Assembly: GCA_003246335.1 (NCBI GenBank)
Contig: QKAR01000141.1
Location: 1 to 53,834 of the forward strand
Source of the DNA: Spirochaetales bacterium
GTDB taxonomy: Bacteria; Spirochaetota; Spirochaetia; Treponematales; Treponemataceae
Length of the DNA: 53,834 bases
Direction of reading: 5' to 3'
The notes beneath the pieces were generated by a model. That model was not told where the DNA came from, did no database searches, and saw only the letters and a list, made by a program, of their open reading frames with translations. The position numbers and the translations under genes are program-made. Positions 1 to 9,200 of the stretch are shown one piece after another. Position 1 is the first letter of the stretch. Each line of letters begins with the position of its first letter.

Positions 1-324
1 GAAAACATGAGCGTCACCAACTCGTACGCCGCCTTTCCGGTGATGCGCCCGCTCGTCGGGATGGATAAAGAGGAAATCATCGAAACCGCGACGAAAATCG
101 GCTCATACGGCATCTCGATCCTTCCCTATGAGGACTGCTGCGTATTATTCTCTCCGAAGCATCCCGTGCTCCGCGCGGAACAAGCGGCGACGGCGGCAAT
201 TTACGAGGCTCTGGACATTCAGCCCCTTTTAGACGAGGCCATCGCAACGCGGGAGCACAAACGTTTTTCCTGGAACGCGGCTCAGGGAGCGGTCGTTGGG
301 GAAGGCGATGCGACCGAGGTTTGA
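1..324 (+). CDS. thiI: ThiI, C-terminal end (partial)
   Basis: The 3' end of the tRNA 4-thiouridine synthase/thiamine biosynthesis gene; the frame is open through base 1, so the N-terminal NFLD and THUMP domains and the PP-loop start lie outside the window. The visible part has the hallmark run FPVMRPLVGMDKEEII, then ISILPYEDCC and SPKHPV, as in the end of the ThiI AANH/PP-loop domain. The family uses this domain to adenylate and thiolate U8 of tRNA. There is no C-terminal rhodanese extension: the protein stops about 30 residues after the domain, as in short-form ThiI proteins that rely on another sulfur carrier. Its last 43 bases overlap the convergent lipoprotein gene tail to tail. Confidence 0.9.
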   Translation, partial: ENMSVTNSYAAFPVMRPLVGMDKEEIIETATKIGSYGISILPYEDCCVLFSPKHPVLRAEQAATAAIYEALDIQPLLDEAIATREHKRFSWNAAQGAVVGEGDATEV

Positions 325-944
325 CTGGTGGTGGACTCGGCGCCGTCCGCCGGGACCGCGGACGGCGAGGTTTCTGTTTGCGGAGGGGCCGTCGCGTCGG
401 CGATTTTCTTCTCTAAGGCGGCGATGTCTTTCGCGCCCGGGGAATCGGCGAACTTATCCTTAAGCAAGGCGACCATCTCGGAGGATTCGGCATAATGGCC
501 GGCGAGAAAAAGCAGTTCCGCGTAATTTCGGGCTCGGGTAGAATCGTCGGGCCTTTCTTGGTATAAGGCACCGTACAGCCGCAGGGCTTCTTCTATCTTT
601 CCCGTTGAGGCTAACGCATACGCGTACGACGCCGCCAAAAGCGCGTTTTTCGGGTCCTGCCGATATAAATCGGCGAAAATATCGCATGCAGCAGCCCAAT
701 TCCCGTTTAGCGCGTAAGCGCGCGCGAGTCCGTAACGGGCCCCATTGCGGTACTCGGGCCGGGTAAGCGCCTTTTGATAAAAGAAAATCGCCTTATCGTA
801 TTTTCCTATCTCCGAATACCCTTCCGCGAGCGCGTAATACTCGGCGACGAATTCTTTTGACGGTCGCGTCGAGGCGCACCCCTCGAGCATGATCATCGCG
901 GACGCGAAAAAAAACAAGATGCCGAGGGGAGCAAGGGACTTCAT
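282..944 (-). CDS. TPR-repeat lipoprotein
   Basis: A 220-residue exported protein. The N-terminus is a signal sequence (MKSLAPLG, then a hydrophobic run) ending at Cys23 in MLEGCAS, a relaxed lipobox of the spirochaetal kind, so membrane anchoring is likely but inferred. Residues 35-175 form about four tetratricopeptide repeats (EGYSEIGKYDKAIFFYQKAL, GNWAAACDIF, GKIEEALRLYG, GHYAESSEMVA), a scaffold for protein contacts. The last 35 residues are a Pro/Ser/Thr-rich tail. It starts 9 bases after the end of upp on the same strand and has no clear Shine-Dalgarno site, so translational coupling to upp is plausible. No specific partner can be named. Confidence 0.75.
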   Translation of the reverse strand: MKSLAPLGILFFFASAMIMLEGCASTRPSKEFVAEYYALAEGYSEIGKYDKAIFFYQKALTRPEYRNGARYGLARAYALNGNWAAACDIFADLYRQDPKNALLAASYAYALASTGKIEEALRLYGALYQERPDDSTRARNYAELLFLAGHYAESSEMVALLKDKFADSPGAKDIAALEKKIADATAPPQTETSPSAVPADGAESTTSQTSVASPSPTTAP

Positions 945-953
945 GGTGAAAAA

Positions 954-2021
954 TCAATGAGCGCCGAGGACTATCTGCTCGATTCTTCGCAATTGCGAGC
1001 GATACAGCCCCGCGATATCTGAACCGTAATCGGCCACGAGTTGAATGATATTGCGCGGAGAATCCTCGATATCCTTCCCGTTAATGCGATCCCCGGCGTC
1101 GCCGAGGCCCGGCATGATGTAAGCGGATGAATTGAGTACCGGGTCCATCCAAAGCGTATAGACGGTGCAATTCTCAAGCGCGCGAACCACGCGAAGTGCG
1201 CCTTTTAGCGCGGAAATTACATTGAAGAAGCTGATCGACCGCGGCTTAACGCCATTCTCCGTAAGGTACTTCACGACCGTGACGAGACTTCCCCCGGTCG
1301 CGTTCATCGGGTCGGCGAACACGAGGTCCTTGCCGTTGAGGTCCTCGATATTGAAAAACGACTTATCGAGATCGAGAATGTATTCCATGTCGTTCTCTTT
1401 CTTGGACTCGTCGCGCTTTATCTTAAAAAGGGCGAACGGGGTCACGTAGCCGTGGGATGAATATTCCTCGATTTCCTTCGACATAATCATGGACGGCAAA
1501 AGGGCGCCGCGAAGCATGACGCACATGACGGTATTCTCGATCTTATAGTCGATGTCGGGAATTTTATGAACCGCGTAATTCTGCACGGGCGCCGTGACGG
1601 GGGTTTTCACGACGAGGTAGTTTTTGTTGTCCGAATGGTTGCGGTTATAGGCGAGCCTGAACAGCATCTCGTACGCGCGCTGCGTGTAATATACGAACTC
1701 GTTGTGGCCCGTCTTAATGTCGCGCAGCTTCGCGATGACGCGAGAGGCCTCCGCGTGGCTCTGTTCCTCCGTCTCGAACGAGTACACTTTAATTCCGGGA
1801 GCTTCCTTGCAGATTTCCTGCATGACGTGGCCCATCTCATTGTATATCTCGATGATTTTTTTCTCTTCGTTGGCCAACGTCGAGCTAAAGCCCCCGGCCG
1901 CGATTATCTTAAAGGAATCCATGGCCCGGGCGTACAGCCCATCCATACGGGTTAAATACGCCTGGTCTTTTTCCGTCAAATACCCATCAAGGGAGTCGGC
2001 CCCTAAAACTACTTTACTCAT
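954..2021 (-). CDS. upp: Uracil phosphoribosyltransferase with long N-terminal extension
   Basis: Converts uracil and PRPP to UMP for pyrimidine salvage in the cytoplasm. The PRPP-binding loop is seen at residues 236-246 ([11 protein letters not shown]) and the uracil-binding region at 301-312 ([12 protein letters not shown]), both diagnostic of the family. At 355 residues it is about 145 longer than a usual bacterial enzyme. The extra part is N-terminal (roughly 1-140), is rich in charged helices and resembles nothing I recognise. The ATG at 2021 is chosen because AAGGAGA stands five bases upstream; the frame continues 13 codons further to a poorer start. An extended UPRT is consistent with a spirochaete-type form; whether the extra domain is regulatory is unknown. 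Confidence 0.85.
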   Translation of the reverse strand: MSKVVLGADSLDGYLTEKDQAYLTRMDGLYARAMDSFKIIAAGGFSSTLANEEKKIIEIYNEMGHVMQEICKEAPGIKVYSFETEEQSHAEASRVIAKLRDIKTGHNEFVYYTQRAYEMLFRLAYNRNHSDNKNYLVVKTPVTAPVQNYAVHKIPDIDYKIENTVMCVMLRGALLPSMIMSKEIEEYSSHGYVTPFALFKIKRDESKKENDMEYILDLDKSFFNIEDLNGKDLVFADPMNATGGSLVTVVKYLTENGVKPRSISFFNVISALKGALRVVRALENCTVYTLWMDPVLNSSAYIMPGLGDAGDRINGKDIEDSPRNIIQLVADYGSDIAGLYRSQLRRIEQIVLGAH

Positions 2022-2060
2022 ACAGTCTCCTTGAAATCTTCTAACCGGCGATTTTAGCAT

Positions 2061-2090
2061 AAAAAAACCGTCCGGGAAAGGGACGGTTTT
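2061..2090 (-). terminator. Rho-independent terminator after the outer-membrane barrel gene
   Basis: A perfect 10-bp stem, AAAACCGTCC / GGACGGTTTT, with a 7-base loop. Read on the minus strand it ends in a run of T residues (complement of bases 2061-2067). It lies 12 bases after the stop codon of the barrel gene and upstream of upp, so it separates the two transcripts. Confidence 0.85.
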
Positions 2091-2102
2091 GAAAGATTTC
2101 CG

Positions 2103-2591
2103 TTACTTATGAAACCACAGGCGGAAGCCCGCGGATATCGGGAAGAAAAGATTGGTCGCGCCAATCGAAGGAACGAACGTTAAGCCGAACGAGGGTGCGA
2201 CTTGAAGGTAAGGCTCGAAGAAATCGTTAAACAGCATATTGAGGCCGATGGGAACCCGTAAGCCGGCGTTTAGGCCAAAGGGATCGTCAAATACCATATT
2301 CGTGAAAAATCCGACTCCGATGAACCATTTCAAGGCGTTTCCGCCAAGATCGGTTAATTCCTTATTGAGCGCCCAATAATCGCCGGTCATGCCAATACTG
2401 GTATAACCGTCGCCGACATAGTAATTTCCCGCGAAATACAACGGGCACTGATCAAGTTTGAACGTAACCGCGACGCCAGGCTCAAAAACATCCGACGCGT
2501 TTCCATTCAGCTGCAATCCTACTCCGAAGCCAAACGCGGCCGAAATGGAAACTGCCAGCAAAAGAGAAAGCGTAAGCGCAAGTTTCTTCAT
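2103..2591 (-). CDS. Small outer-membrane beta-barrel protein
   Basis: A 162-residue protein with a clean signal peptide (MKKLALTLSLLLAVSISAAFG). The mature part alternates hydrophobic and polar residues with many Gly and aromatics (FGVGLQLNG, PLYFAGNYYVG, FIGVGFFTNMVF, GLRVPIGLNMLF, PYLQVAPSFGLTF) and ends in strand-like AGFRLWFHK, the pattern of a small eight-strand barrel. It may belong to the spirochaetal BAPKO_0422/DUF3996-type barrel family, but that is a visual guess. AAGGAG lies eight bases before the ATG, and a strong terminator follows, so it is transcribed as a single gene or as the end of the upstream unit. Confidence 0.65.
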   Translation of the reverse strand: MKKLALTLSLLLAVSISAAFGFGVGLQLNGNASDVFEPGVAVTFKLDQCPLYFAGNYYVGDGYTSIGMTGDYWALNKELTDLGGNALKWFIGVGFFTNMVFDDPFGLNAGLRVPIGLNMLFNDFFEPYLQVAPSFGLTFVPSIGATNLFFPISAGFRLWFHK

Positions 2592-2666
2592 AAATCACTC
2601 CTTAAAACGCAAATTCGCAAAAGCCGATTCGCCTTTGTTTTATTATCGGCCTCAGCGACTAAAACA

Positions 2667-3761
2667 TCACTGTTTAAGGGAGTATGACGCATACTGAGCC
2701 TTTCGTCGATACTCCTGATTTGGGCAATTTTCGGCCAAAATGACATACAGGGACCGCGCTTGGGAACGCATATCCTTAGCCGCGAGCGTTTGCCCGAGGG
2801 TTAAGAAAGCGTCCCAAATTCCGACCGAATTCGCCCAGGAGGATATTTCCGCGTCGCGTCCCGAGCGAAGCATGAGGTCAGCGAGGCTCGAGTACGTATA
2901 CGAAAAATCCTTTTTCGACATCGCGGCGGACAATTCGGTAATGGCGGTGACGCCCGCGATCGCGGCGACGGGAAAAGCGCGATCGAGTCGCTTCATGCCC
3001 AAATACACCCGAGCGAGCCGAACGCTCGCCTCAAGACTATCCGGTCGATCGTGCCGGTACAAGAGAAAAAACTTATCGCAGTCGCTTTCTTTTTCGAGCG
3101 TGCGAGTCATGGCAGCGAGCGACGCGCTTCCGCCCGCGGTCGTGCCGTATAACTCGTCGGGTCCAAGCACGAGAAGCAAGGATTTTTCCTCCAACCCCGG
3201 ATTATCCGTATTATGCGCCAGGTTCGCCATCCGAAACGCGATTTCGTTCGCCTCGTTCGGAACTTCGAGTAAATTCCTATTCGCCCACGCGCGCTCATAG
3301 AGGGACAAAGCGACGTCGTATTCTGATTCGGCTTCGTACACCATTCCCTCCAGCACGTCGGCCTCAGGATAAGAACTCCGGAGGGAAATCCATGTTTTCA
3401 TCGCGCTAATGGAACCGTTAAACTCTTTTTCTTCGTGAGTGAGCAACACTTCGTCAATGATGGCCAAAGCTGCCGTGTCGTTCCGTTCCGCCAAAATCGA
3501 GCGTATGTCGTCGATATTATCGCCTTTTTTGCGCACTTCGGCGGGGATTAACGAGGCGTCGAGGGTCGCCACTGCCGCCGCGACCGCGTCAAGCCGGGAC
3601 TTTCGCGCCTTCTCGCATTGAATTAACGCTTCCCCAAAATCTCCCCGCTCGAAAGCCGTATGCGCGTCGTCCATAACCCGCCAGGTATCCGCGCCGAGAA
3701 CGGATTCGGCGTAGCACATCGACACGATAAAAATAAAAAAAGCGATACCGATTTTTTTCAC
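2667..3761 (-). CDS. Exported TPR-like protein, function unknown
   Basis: A 364-residue protein with a signal peptide (KIGIAFFIFIVSMCYAESVLG). The rest is alpha-helical with TPR-like helix pairs (AHTAFERGDFGEALIQCEKA, EYDVALSLYERAW, ARVYLGMKRLDRAFPVA, MRSQARSLYVILAENCP), suggesting a periplasmic scaffold or envelope-assembly role. The start is GTG, overlapping the ispG stop codon (GTGA), so it is translationally coupled to ispG despite unrelated function. I do not recognise the family beyond the repeat fold. Confidence 0.6.
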   Translation of the reverse strand: MKKIGIAFFIFIVSMCYAESVLGADTWRVMDDAHTAFERGDFGEALIQCEKARKSRLDAVAAAVATLDASLIPAEVRKKGDNIDDIRSILAERNDTAALAIIDEVLLTHEEKEFNGSISAMKTWISLRSSYPEADVLEGMVYEAESEYDVALSLYERAWANRNLLEVPNEANEIAFRMANLAHNTDNPGLEEKSLLLVLGPDELYGTTAGGSASLAAMTRTLEKESDCDKFFLLYRHDRPDSLEASVRLARVYLGMKRLDRAFPVAAIAGVTAITELSAAMSKKDFSYTYSSLADLMLRSGRDAEISSWANSVGIWDAFLTLGQTLAAKDMRSQARSLYVILAENCPNQEYRRKAQYASYSLKQ

Positions 3762-4876
3762 AGCGTTAATAATTCCTCTCGAAACGCTCGGTCGGCGGCC
3801 TCAATACCGGACTTAACGGAAACGGTGCGGACCGTTTTACCGCGCTTAAATATGATAACCTCGTCCCCGACGCCCGTGATGCCGATATCCGCGTGTTTTC
3901 CCTCGCCGGGCCCGTTGACCACGCAGCCCATAACCGCGACCGTGATGTTTTTTTGGAGCGAAAGAAGTTCCGTCTGCCAACGGGCAACGAACCCATGCAC
4001 GTCAAATCCGTTTCGCCCGCATCGGGGGCAGGAAACGATGCGAACGCCGCCCGCGCGAAGCCCGCATTCCGATAAAATCTCGCGAGCCGCGATAACCTCG
4101 TTTTCCACGGTGTCCGAAAGGCTTACGCGAACGGTCGATCCGATACCGCGGGTAAGGAGGGAATGGAAAGCCAGCGTGCTTTTCACGACCCCTCCAATGA
4201 TGGGGCCCGCCTCGGTTACGCCGACGTGCAGGGGAACGTCGAGCGACCGTGCGAAGGTCTCATTGGCGAGAATCGTTTCCGCGACGGAGGACGCCTTCAT
4301 GGATACGATGACTTGGTCAAAATTGAGCTCATCGAGGAGCGCGACTTCCCGGAAAGCCGCCTCGGCGAGGGCTTCCGCGCGCGCGGTATCGAGACTATAT
4401 CCCGTCTCGCGGGCTTTTTCGACGCGATCGCGCAAATCCGACGGAAGAGAGCCGGAGTTGACGCCGACGCGAATGGGAGTCCCCGTGGCGCGCGCTTTTT
4501 CGACCACCGCCCGAACGCGATCCTTCCCGCCGATATTGCCCGGATTGATGCGTATTTTCGAGATATTGCCGTCCATGCACCGCAACGCAAGTTTATGGTC
4601 AAAATGTATGTCCGCCACGAGGGGTACGTCGGTCATCTCTGCCAAAGCAAGAAGCGCATCGGCGCTTTCCATATCAGGAACGGCAAAACGCACGATATCG
4701 CAGCCAAGCGAGGACAGCACCGAAAGTTCTCGGGCTATCGCGGGTAAATCAGCGCCCAGTAAGGACGCTTTCCACATTGTCTGTATCGATATTGGCTCGC
4801 TTCCGCCGATGACAAGCCGTTTCGTCTCGCCTTTCCCGCCGATTGCGATCGCGCGGGGTTTCTTGAATTCACTCAT
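3758..4876 (-). CDS. ispG: 4-hydroxy-3-methylbut-2-enyl diphosphate synthase IspG (GcpE)
   Basis: Reduces MEcPP to HMBPP in the non-mevalonate isoprenoid pathway, using a [4Fe-4S] cluster. The TIM-barrel part carries PLVADIHFDHKLAL and KIRINPGNIG. The C-terminal iron-sulfur domain shows the cluster ligands Cys283 and Cys286 (CPRCGRNGFD), Cys318 (MGCVVNGPGE) and Glu325. Length is 372 residues from the ATG used here, the normal size. The frame extends 14 codons upstream to a TTG, but those residues do not fit the family and would fall in the putative promoter. No Shine-Dalgarno site precedes the ATG; a -10 box sits 8 bases upstream, so the message may be leaderless. Confidence 0.95.
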   Translation of the reverse strand: MSEFKKPRAIAIGGKGETKRLVIGGSEPISIQTMWKASLLGADLPAIARELSVLSSLGCDIVRFAVPDMESADALLALAEMTDVPLVADIHFDHKLALRCMDGNISKIRINPGNIGGKDRVRAVVEKARATGTPIRVGVNSGSLPSDLRDRVEKARETGYSLDTARAEALAEAAFREVALLDELNFDQVIVSMKASSVAETILANETFARSLDVPLHVGVTEAGPIIGGVVKSTLAFHSLLTRGIGSTVRVSLSDTVENEVIAAREILSECGLRAGGVRIVSCPRCGRNGFDVHGFVARWQTELLSLQKNITVAVMGCVVNGPGEGKHADIGITGVGDEVIIFKRGKTVRTVSVKSGIEAADRAFREELLTL

Positions 4877-4884
4877 GATTATGT

Positions 4885-4914
4885 AGTATATCGGCAAAAT
4901 TAAGAATTGGTGAA
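4885..4914 (-). promoter_or_regulatory. Putative ispG promoter, leaderless type
   Basis: On the minus strand TTCACC (4909-4914), an 18-base spacer, then TATACT (4885-4890), with the ispG ATG 8 bases after the -10 box. It falls exactly between the V-ATPase operon terminator and ispG, where a new promoter is needed. There is no Shine-Dalgarno site between it and the ATG, so the transcript would start at or next to the start codon. Confidence 0.45.
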
Positions 4915-4921
4915 GCAAAGC

Positions 4922-4958
4922 AAAAAAAAAGGAACCCCCGCGCGCGGGGATTCCTTTT
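4922..4958 (-). terminator. Rho-independent terminator of the V-ATPase operon
   Basis: A GC-rich inverted repeat, AAAAGGAAcCCCCG with CGGGGaTTCCTTTT around a CGCG loop, one mismatch in the stem. On the minus strand it runs into nine T residues (complement of 4922-4930). It lies about 20 bases after the atpK stop codon and closes the operon. Confidence 0.85.
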
Positions 4959-4978
4959 CGTGAAGGTTTATAGCCGAC

Positions 4979-5401
4979 TTAGACCGAAATTAACCCGAAG
5001 ACCATGACAAATAGCGCTACCGTTTCGCATAAACCGACGATGGTGATGTACTGCGAAAAGCCCTTTCCCGTCTCGGCGAGCGCGTCCGAACCTGAAGCGG
5101 AAGCGCGACCCTGCGCGATGGCGGACATACCGATTCCAAGTCCGCAGAAAAGGCCGACGCCGAGCAAGAACCAAGAATCGAACGACGACTTGAGCATCGC
5201 GCTCATTAAAAGGTATCCATAAATAGTTTGAGTGAGCGGGGCGCCCGCGAAGGCGACCAAAATAAACGGCGCGGGCTTATTATTCATGTAGCAGCGCTTC
5301 CAAGCGCCAATCGTCGCCTGACCGGCGATTCCCAAGCCAATTGCGGATCCCGAAGCAGCGAGACCGAGCGCGGCGGCCGCGCCCAACATTCCAAAATTCA
5401 T
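4979..5401 (-). CDS. atpK: V-type ATPase subunit K (proteolipid/rotor ring)
   Basis: The membrane rotor subunit, 140 residues with four transmembrane helices forming two hairpins, the duplicated V-type form. Ion-binding positions seen by comparison with the sodium-binding Enterococcus hirae NtpK: Thr57-Gln58 and Tyr61 in PLTQTIYG (for T64, Q65, Y68), Gln97 in SAIAQGRA (for Q110), and the ion-carrying Glu126 in GLCETVAL (for E139). This set suggests Na+ rather than H+ as coupling ion, though one ligand backbone position (L61) falls on a different residue. It is the last gene of the operon, followed by a strong terminator. The ring turns against AtpI. Confidence 0.92.
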   Translation of the reverse strand: MNFGMLGAAAALGLAASGSAIGLGIAGQATIGAWKRCYMNNKPAPFILVAFAGAPLTQTIYGYLLMSAMLKSSFDSWFLLGVGLFCGLGIGMSAIAQGRASASGSDALAETGKGFSQYITIVGLCETVALFVMVFGLISV

Positions 5402-5410
5402 GTGTTTCTC

Positions 5411-7273
5411 CTATTTATTAGCCGTTTCGGAAAACGGTTCGTATTTGAAGCCTGACCATGTCAGACCGAGATGGTTCGAAAACTCCAGCGTGTTGAGGCG
5501 CACGCCATGCACGATGACCGACAGCACGTTCAGGATAAAGTTGAGCCCATGGCCGAAGACGAGTAAAATAACGCCCAAAAACAGGATAAATCCCCCAAGG
5601 ACGGGACCGGCCATGGTATTGACCGTATTGCTGATCGCGGCGCCAGCGAGACCGACGGCCCACAGGCGGATATAGCTCATGATATCGCCAAACACGTTCA
5701 CGACGCCGAGGCACATCGTAATGATGTTTTTCAAGCTTTCGAGGATTCCCGCCCCGATTTTTCCCGCGTAATTCGCGAACACGAAGTTAAGAACGAATCC
5801 TGCGCCGATCAGGGGAGCTGCCCAGGTCGGAAGAGGAAATCGCTGCGCGTCAACGACGAGGTTGAGAACGACGTTAAACATCCCGACGAGCATCAAAAGC
5901 GATCCAAGCTCGCCGAGGAATTTCGGCGTCTTGATGTTTCGCGCTATACCGATGAGATGCGCGATGGAAAGTTGCGCGAGGCCGAGGGAAAAGCAAAACA
6001 CCTGGATATTTTTTGCCGCGTCGGGATTTCCGTTCTTAAACGCGGGAATGGCCGCCCCCGTCAGGAACGACGGGAGTATTTCGGGCGAAAGCCCGAACCA
6101 GGTACAGGTCACCGTTCCCCAACCGACCGTCATCGCGCCGAGATACAGGAACATGTATAAGCCGGTCGGGATTTCCTTACCTTTCCGCGCGAACGAGACG
6201 ATGCCGCCGAGCGCGAGCAGTACCATCAGCGAGCCATAGCCGCCGTCCCCGAAAATCATCGCGAAAAACACGCCGAAGAACAACAAAAACCAAAGGGATA
6301 TATCGATTTCGCGATATCCGGGCACCGTACCCAAAAAATCTAGCAACGGTGAAATGAGGTTCACGAACCTGTTATTCTTGATCTTCGTGGGAACGATGTC
6401 GTCATCGCTCGGGTCTTCGCTGATATACGCCCATCCGTGGCGTTTTGACGCCGCGTCGAGCACCGATACTTCGCTCACCGGCATAAAACCGCTGAGCCAA
6501 GCGACGTGTGACGTCGAAAGCGCGGAATTTTCATCGGCGAGCGGCACGAAGGACATGCCCGCTCGAATCGACTCGAACTGAATGTCCTTTAGCGTCGATT
6601 GCCGCAACGATCGAATGGCGTCCGCGTTTACGAGTTCCGCGATGAGGCTTTCGTCAAACTTCGCGAGGCTCGCGCGTGAAACGGCAAGCTCCGCCCTCAA
6701 CTGTTCAGAGGATTTTTCGGGCACAATGAACTCTCGAGCGCCGACCGACAAAACCCGATTTTCTTGGGGTCCGTCGCGAAGCACGACGCATCGCACGCTT
6801 TTTTTCGTGGACGAAATCCTGATCGTGCGGATCGATTCGCCGAGGGACAAGTATTCTTCGGCAGGGAATTCGTAAACGCCGAAATATACGCCTTTTCCCG
6901 CGAGAAACGCGAAGGTCTTTGGGTCCACGTCGCCCCAGGACGCTGTCCGCTCGATTTCTCGCTCCAATTTCGAGATTCCATCTAAGGCATTTTTCTTCTC
7001 GTCGCGAACCGCGATGACGCGAGCAACGGCGGCTTGCGCCGATTCAACCGAAAGATCCTTCGATTGCGCCACGCGATTTTTTTTCGCGTACTCGCCGAGT
7101 ACCTGCAGCGATTGATCGACGGCAGCGAGCCGTGCTTGCATATCAGTAAGCGCCGCGCTCGAGGACTCCCGTTGCTCGACGTGCAGAACGCCAAGCTTTC
7201 TCAAGGCGATCAAGGCCTCGGAGCGCTCGCGATTAAGCACTACAAGCGTGATTTTTTTCATGGGAACGATCAT
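5411..7273 (-). CDS. atpI: V-type ATPase subunit I (a-subunit homologue)
   Basis: The stator membrane subunit, 620 residues. The N-terminal half (about 1-330) is a soluble peripheral-stalk arm with coiled-coil stretches; the C-terminal half has about seven to eight membrane helices. Hallmarks are [15 protein letters not shown] at the first membrane segment and [14 protein letters not shown], whose Arg faces the rotor carboxylate (AtpK Glu126) in this family. The first ATG is preferred because GAGGAG lies eight bases upstream; it overlaps the atpD stop codon (ATGA), so the two are coupled. A second Met four codons later is an alternative. Confidence 0.93.
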   Translation of the reverse strand: MIVPMKKITLVVLNRERSEALIALRKLGVLHVEQRESSSAALTDMQARLAAVDQSLQVLGEYAKKNRVAQSKDLSVESAQAAVARVIAVRDEKKNALDGISKLEREIERTASWGDVDPKTFAFLAGKGVYFGVYEFPAEEYLSLGESIRTIRISSTKKSVRCVVLRDGPQENRVLSVGAREFIVPEKSSEQLRAELAVSRASLAKFDESLIAELVNADAIRSLRQSTLKDIQFESIRAGMSFVPLADENSALSTSHVAWLSGFMPVSEVSVLDAASKRHGWAYISEDPSDDDIVPTKIKNNRFVNLISPLLDFLGTVPGYREIDISLWFLLFFGVFFAMIFGDGGYGSLMVLLALGGIVSFARKGKEIPTGLYMFLYLGAMTVGWGTVTCTWFGLSPEILPSFLTGAAIPAFKNGNPDAAKNIQVFCFSLGLAQLSIAHLIGIARNIKTPKFLGELGSLLMLVGMFNVVLNLVVDAQRFPLPTWAAPLIGAGFVLNFVFANYAGKIGAGILESLKNIITMCLGVVNVFGDIMSYIRLWAVGLAGAAISNTVNTMAGPVLGGFILFLGVILLVFGHGLNFILNVLSVIVHGVRLNTLEFSNHLGLTWSGFKYEPFSETANK

Positions 7274-7881
7274 TCGGGGCTCTCCTCAACGACTTTCTCG
7301 AGGTTTTTCTTCGAGATCTTTCCGCGAACGACGGACGCGACCTGCTGGTCTCCGAGATACACGGTGATTTTCTTGATGTTTGCCCGCGTCTCGGGAATCT
7401 TAACTTTCTCGAACAGATTAACGCGCTGAGTCGTCGTTCTCAGTTCCCTCTGGAGTAGTTGAACCTGCTCATCGAGTATTTTCGCTTCTAGGTCGAGAGA
7501 TAGGACTTTCTCGAGTCGATCCGAGGCGGTATCGATCCAAAGCGGCGTCTTGAATAAATCGTACGCAAGGCGATCGAATTCGGCGCCAGAGAATATCGGA
7601 ATCGAAACGCCCGCGATGTTTCCCATTGACGTCTTGATCTGCCGAACTTTGATGGTGTCCTCGGAGAAGACGCCGGGTTCGCCAAACACGCCGATCCACG
7701 CCTCGAATTCGGCATGAAGCCGATCGCGATTCTTGCGGACTTCGCGCGCCCGCAACTCAATATCGCGAATCTCGGTCTGAAGCTGTTGCTTTTTTAGCTG
7801 AAGCGTCGGTAAGTATCGCCGATACATTTTCAGGCTTTCTTTCTGGGACTTCAGCTCGTTTTTCGTCAGCTTTATCGCCAT
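7270..7881 (-). CDS. atpD: V-type ATPase subunit D (central stalk)
   Basis: A 203-residue coiled-coil subunit that forms the rotating shaft inside the A3B3 head. The N-terminal [31 protein letters not shown] and the C-terminal [23 protein letters not shown] are the conserved long helices of the family. It sits in the canonical slot between atpB and atpI. Its stop overlaps the atpI start by four bases. Confidence 0.93.
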   Translation of the reverse strand: MAIKLTKNELKSQKESLKMYRRYLPTLQLKKQQLQTEIRDIELRAREVRKNRDRLHAEFEAWIGVFGEPGVFSEDTIKVRQIKTSMGNIAGVSIPIFSGAEFDRLAYDLFKTPLWIDTASDRLEKVLSLDLEAKILDEQVQLLQRELRTTTQRVNLFEKVKIPETRANIKKITVYLGDQQVASVVRGKISKKNLEKVVEESPE

Positions 7882-7898
7882 TTACCTTCAATCCTTCA

Positions 7899-9197
7899 TT
7901 ATTTTTGCGACGGCCAAAACTGCTTAATCAGCTCCGATTTAATTCCCGTCTCTTCCGGCTTAAAGCATTCTGAAAGGATTCTCCAACCGGCGTCCAAAGC
8001 GCCTTCAAGGGGAATATTCACCGAAAGGTCCATCATTTGCCGCTCAAACAATATGCCGTATTTCAGGAGCTTTTCGTCCCAATCGGACATCATGAAGCCC
8101 ATGGATTTTTTTTCGAGCGTATCTTTATAGGAAGAATACAGCTTAATCATGTTGTCCATGAGCGCGCGGTGGTCGGCGCGCGTCTTGCCGTTAACGTTCT
8201 GCTTCAGTCGCGAAAGGCTGCCGAACGGCTCGATGCGCCCGTTTTTCAGGTAAAACTGTCCCTCGGTGATGTAACCGGTATTGTCGGGCACCGGATGCGT
8301 GACGTCGTCGCCGGGCATCGTCGTGACCGCGAGAACGGTAACCGACCCCGCGTCGTCGAAGTCGACGGCTTTTTCGTAGCGCGCGGCAAGCTGACTGTAC
8401 AGATCTCCCGGGTAACCGCGATTCGAGGGGACTTGTTCCTGAATGATCGCGATTTCCTTCATCGAGTCCGCGAAGTTCGTCATGTCGGTCAGCAGAACCA
8501 ACACGTCCTTCCCTTTCAGGGCGAACTGCTCGGCGACGGAAAGGCACATATCGGGAATCATGAGGCACTCAACGGTCGGGTCAGCCGCCGTGTGGACGAA
8601 CATGACCGTGTGGTTCATGGCGCCCGCGTCTTCAAGCGTGTCCTTGAAATAAAGATAATCGTCGTACTTCAATCCCATGCCGCCGAGCACGATGACGTCA
8701 ACCTCGGCCTGCATCGCGATGCGCGCGAGCAACTCGTTGTACGGTTCGCCGGATATGGAGAAAATCGGCAATTTTTGCGATACGACGAGCGTATTGAACA
8801 TATCGATCATCGGGATGCCGGTGCGGATCATGCGTTTCGCCATGATGCGTTTTGACGGATTAACCGAAGGACCGCCGATCGGCACGAGGTTCTCTTTGAG
8901 AGAAGGCCCCTTGTCGCGCGGGTCGCCCGATCCGTCAAAAATGCGACCGAGCAAATTATCCGAAAAGCTTACCTGCATTTCATGGCCGAGGAAACGAATT
9001 TGATCGCCCGTAGAGACGCCGCGACCTCCGGCGAAAACCTGGAGCGAAACGAGATCCCCCGCGAGTTTATTGACCTCGGCGAGCGAGGAGCCGAAGGCGG
9101 TCTCGATTTCGGCGAGCTCGCCATATTTAACTCCGTCGGCCTTGACCGTAATGACCGATCCGTTTATCGACTCGATTTTGCTATATACCTTTTTCAT
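7899..9197 (-). CDS. atpB: V-type ATPase subunit B
   Basis: The regulatory, non-catalytic head subunit, 432 residues. It lacks a true Walker A: the position is occupied by [12 protein letters not shown], typical for B subunits. Other family marks are [51 protein letters not shown] and the arginine-finger region [16 protein letters not shown]. It alternates with AtpA in the hexameric head. Three bases separate it from atpA; GGAG lies seven bases before the ATG. Confidence 0.95.
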   Translation of the reverse strand: MKKVYSKIESINGSVITVKADGVKYGELAEIETAFGSSLAEVNKLAGDLVSLQVFAGGRGVSTGDQIRFLGHEMQVSFSDNLLGRIFDGSGDPRDKGPSLKENLVPIGGPSVNPSKRIMAKRMIRTGIPMIDMFNTLVVSQKLPIFSISGEPYNELLARIAMQAEVDVIVLGGMGLKYDDYLYFKDTLEDAGAMNHTVMFVHTAADPTVECLMIPDMCLSVAEQFALKGKDVLVLLTDMTNFADSMKEIAIIQEQVPSNRGYPGDLYSQLAARYEKAVDFDDAGSVTVLAVTTMPGDDVTHPVPDNTGYITEGQFYLKNGRIEPFGSLSRLKQNVNGKTRADHRALMDNMIKLYSSYKDTLEKKSMGFMMSDWDEKLLKYGILFERQMMDLSVNIPLEGALDAGWRILSECFKPEETGIKSELIKQFWPSQK

Positions 9198-9200
9198 GGC

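Noticed and set aside
3660-4886. A 408-codon plus-strand open frame opposite ispG and the TPR-like gene
   Set aside because: It mirrors the codon pattern of ispG, which is certain on the minus strand. Its own translation is Ser/Arg/Thr-rich without family motifs.
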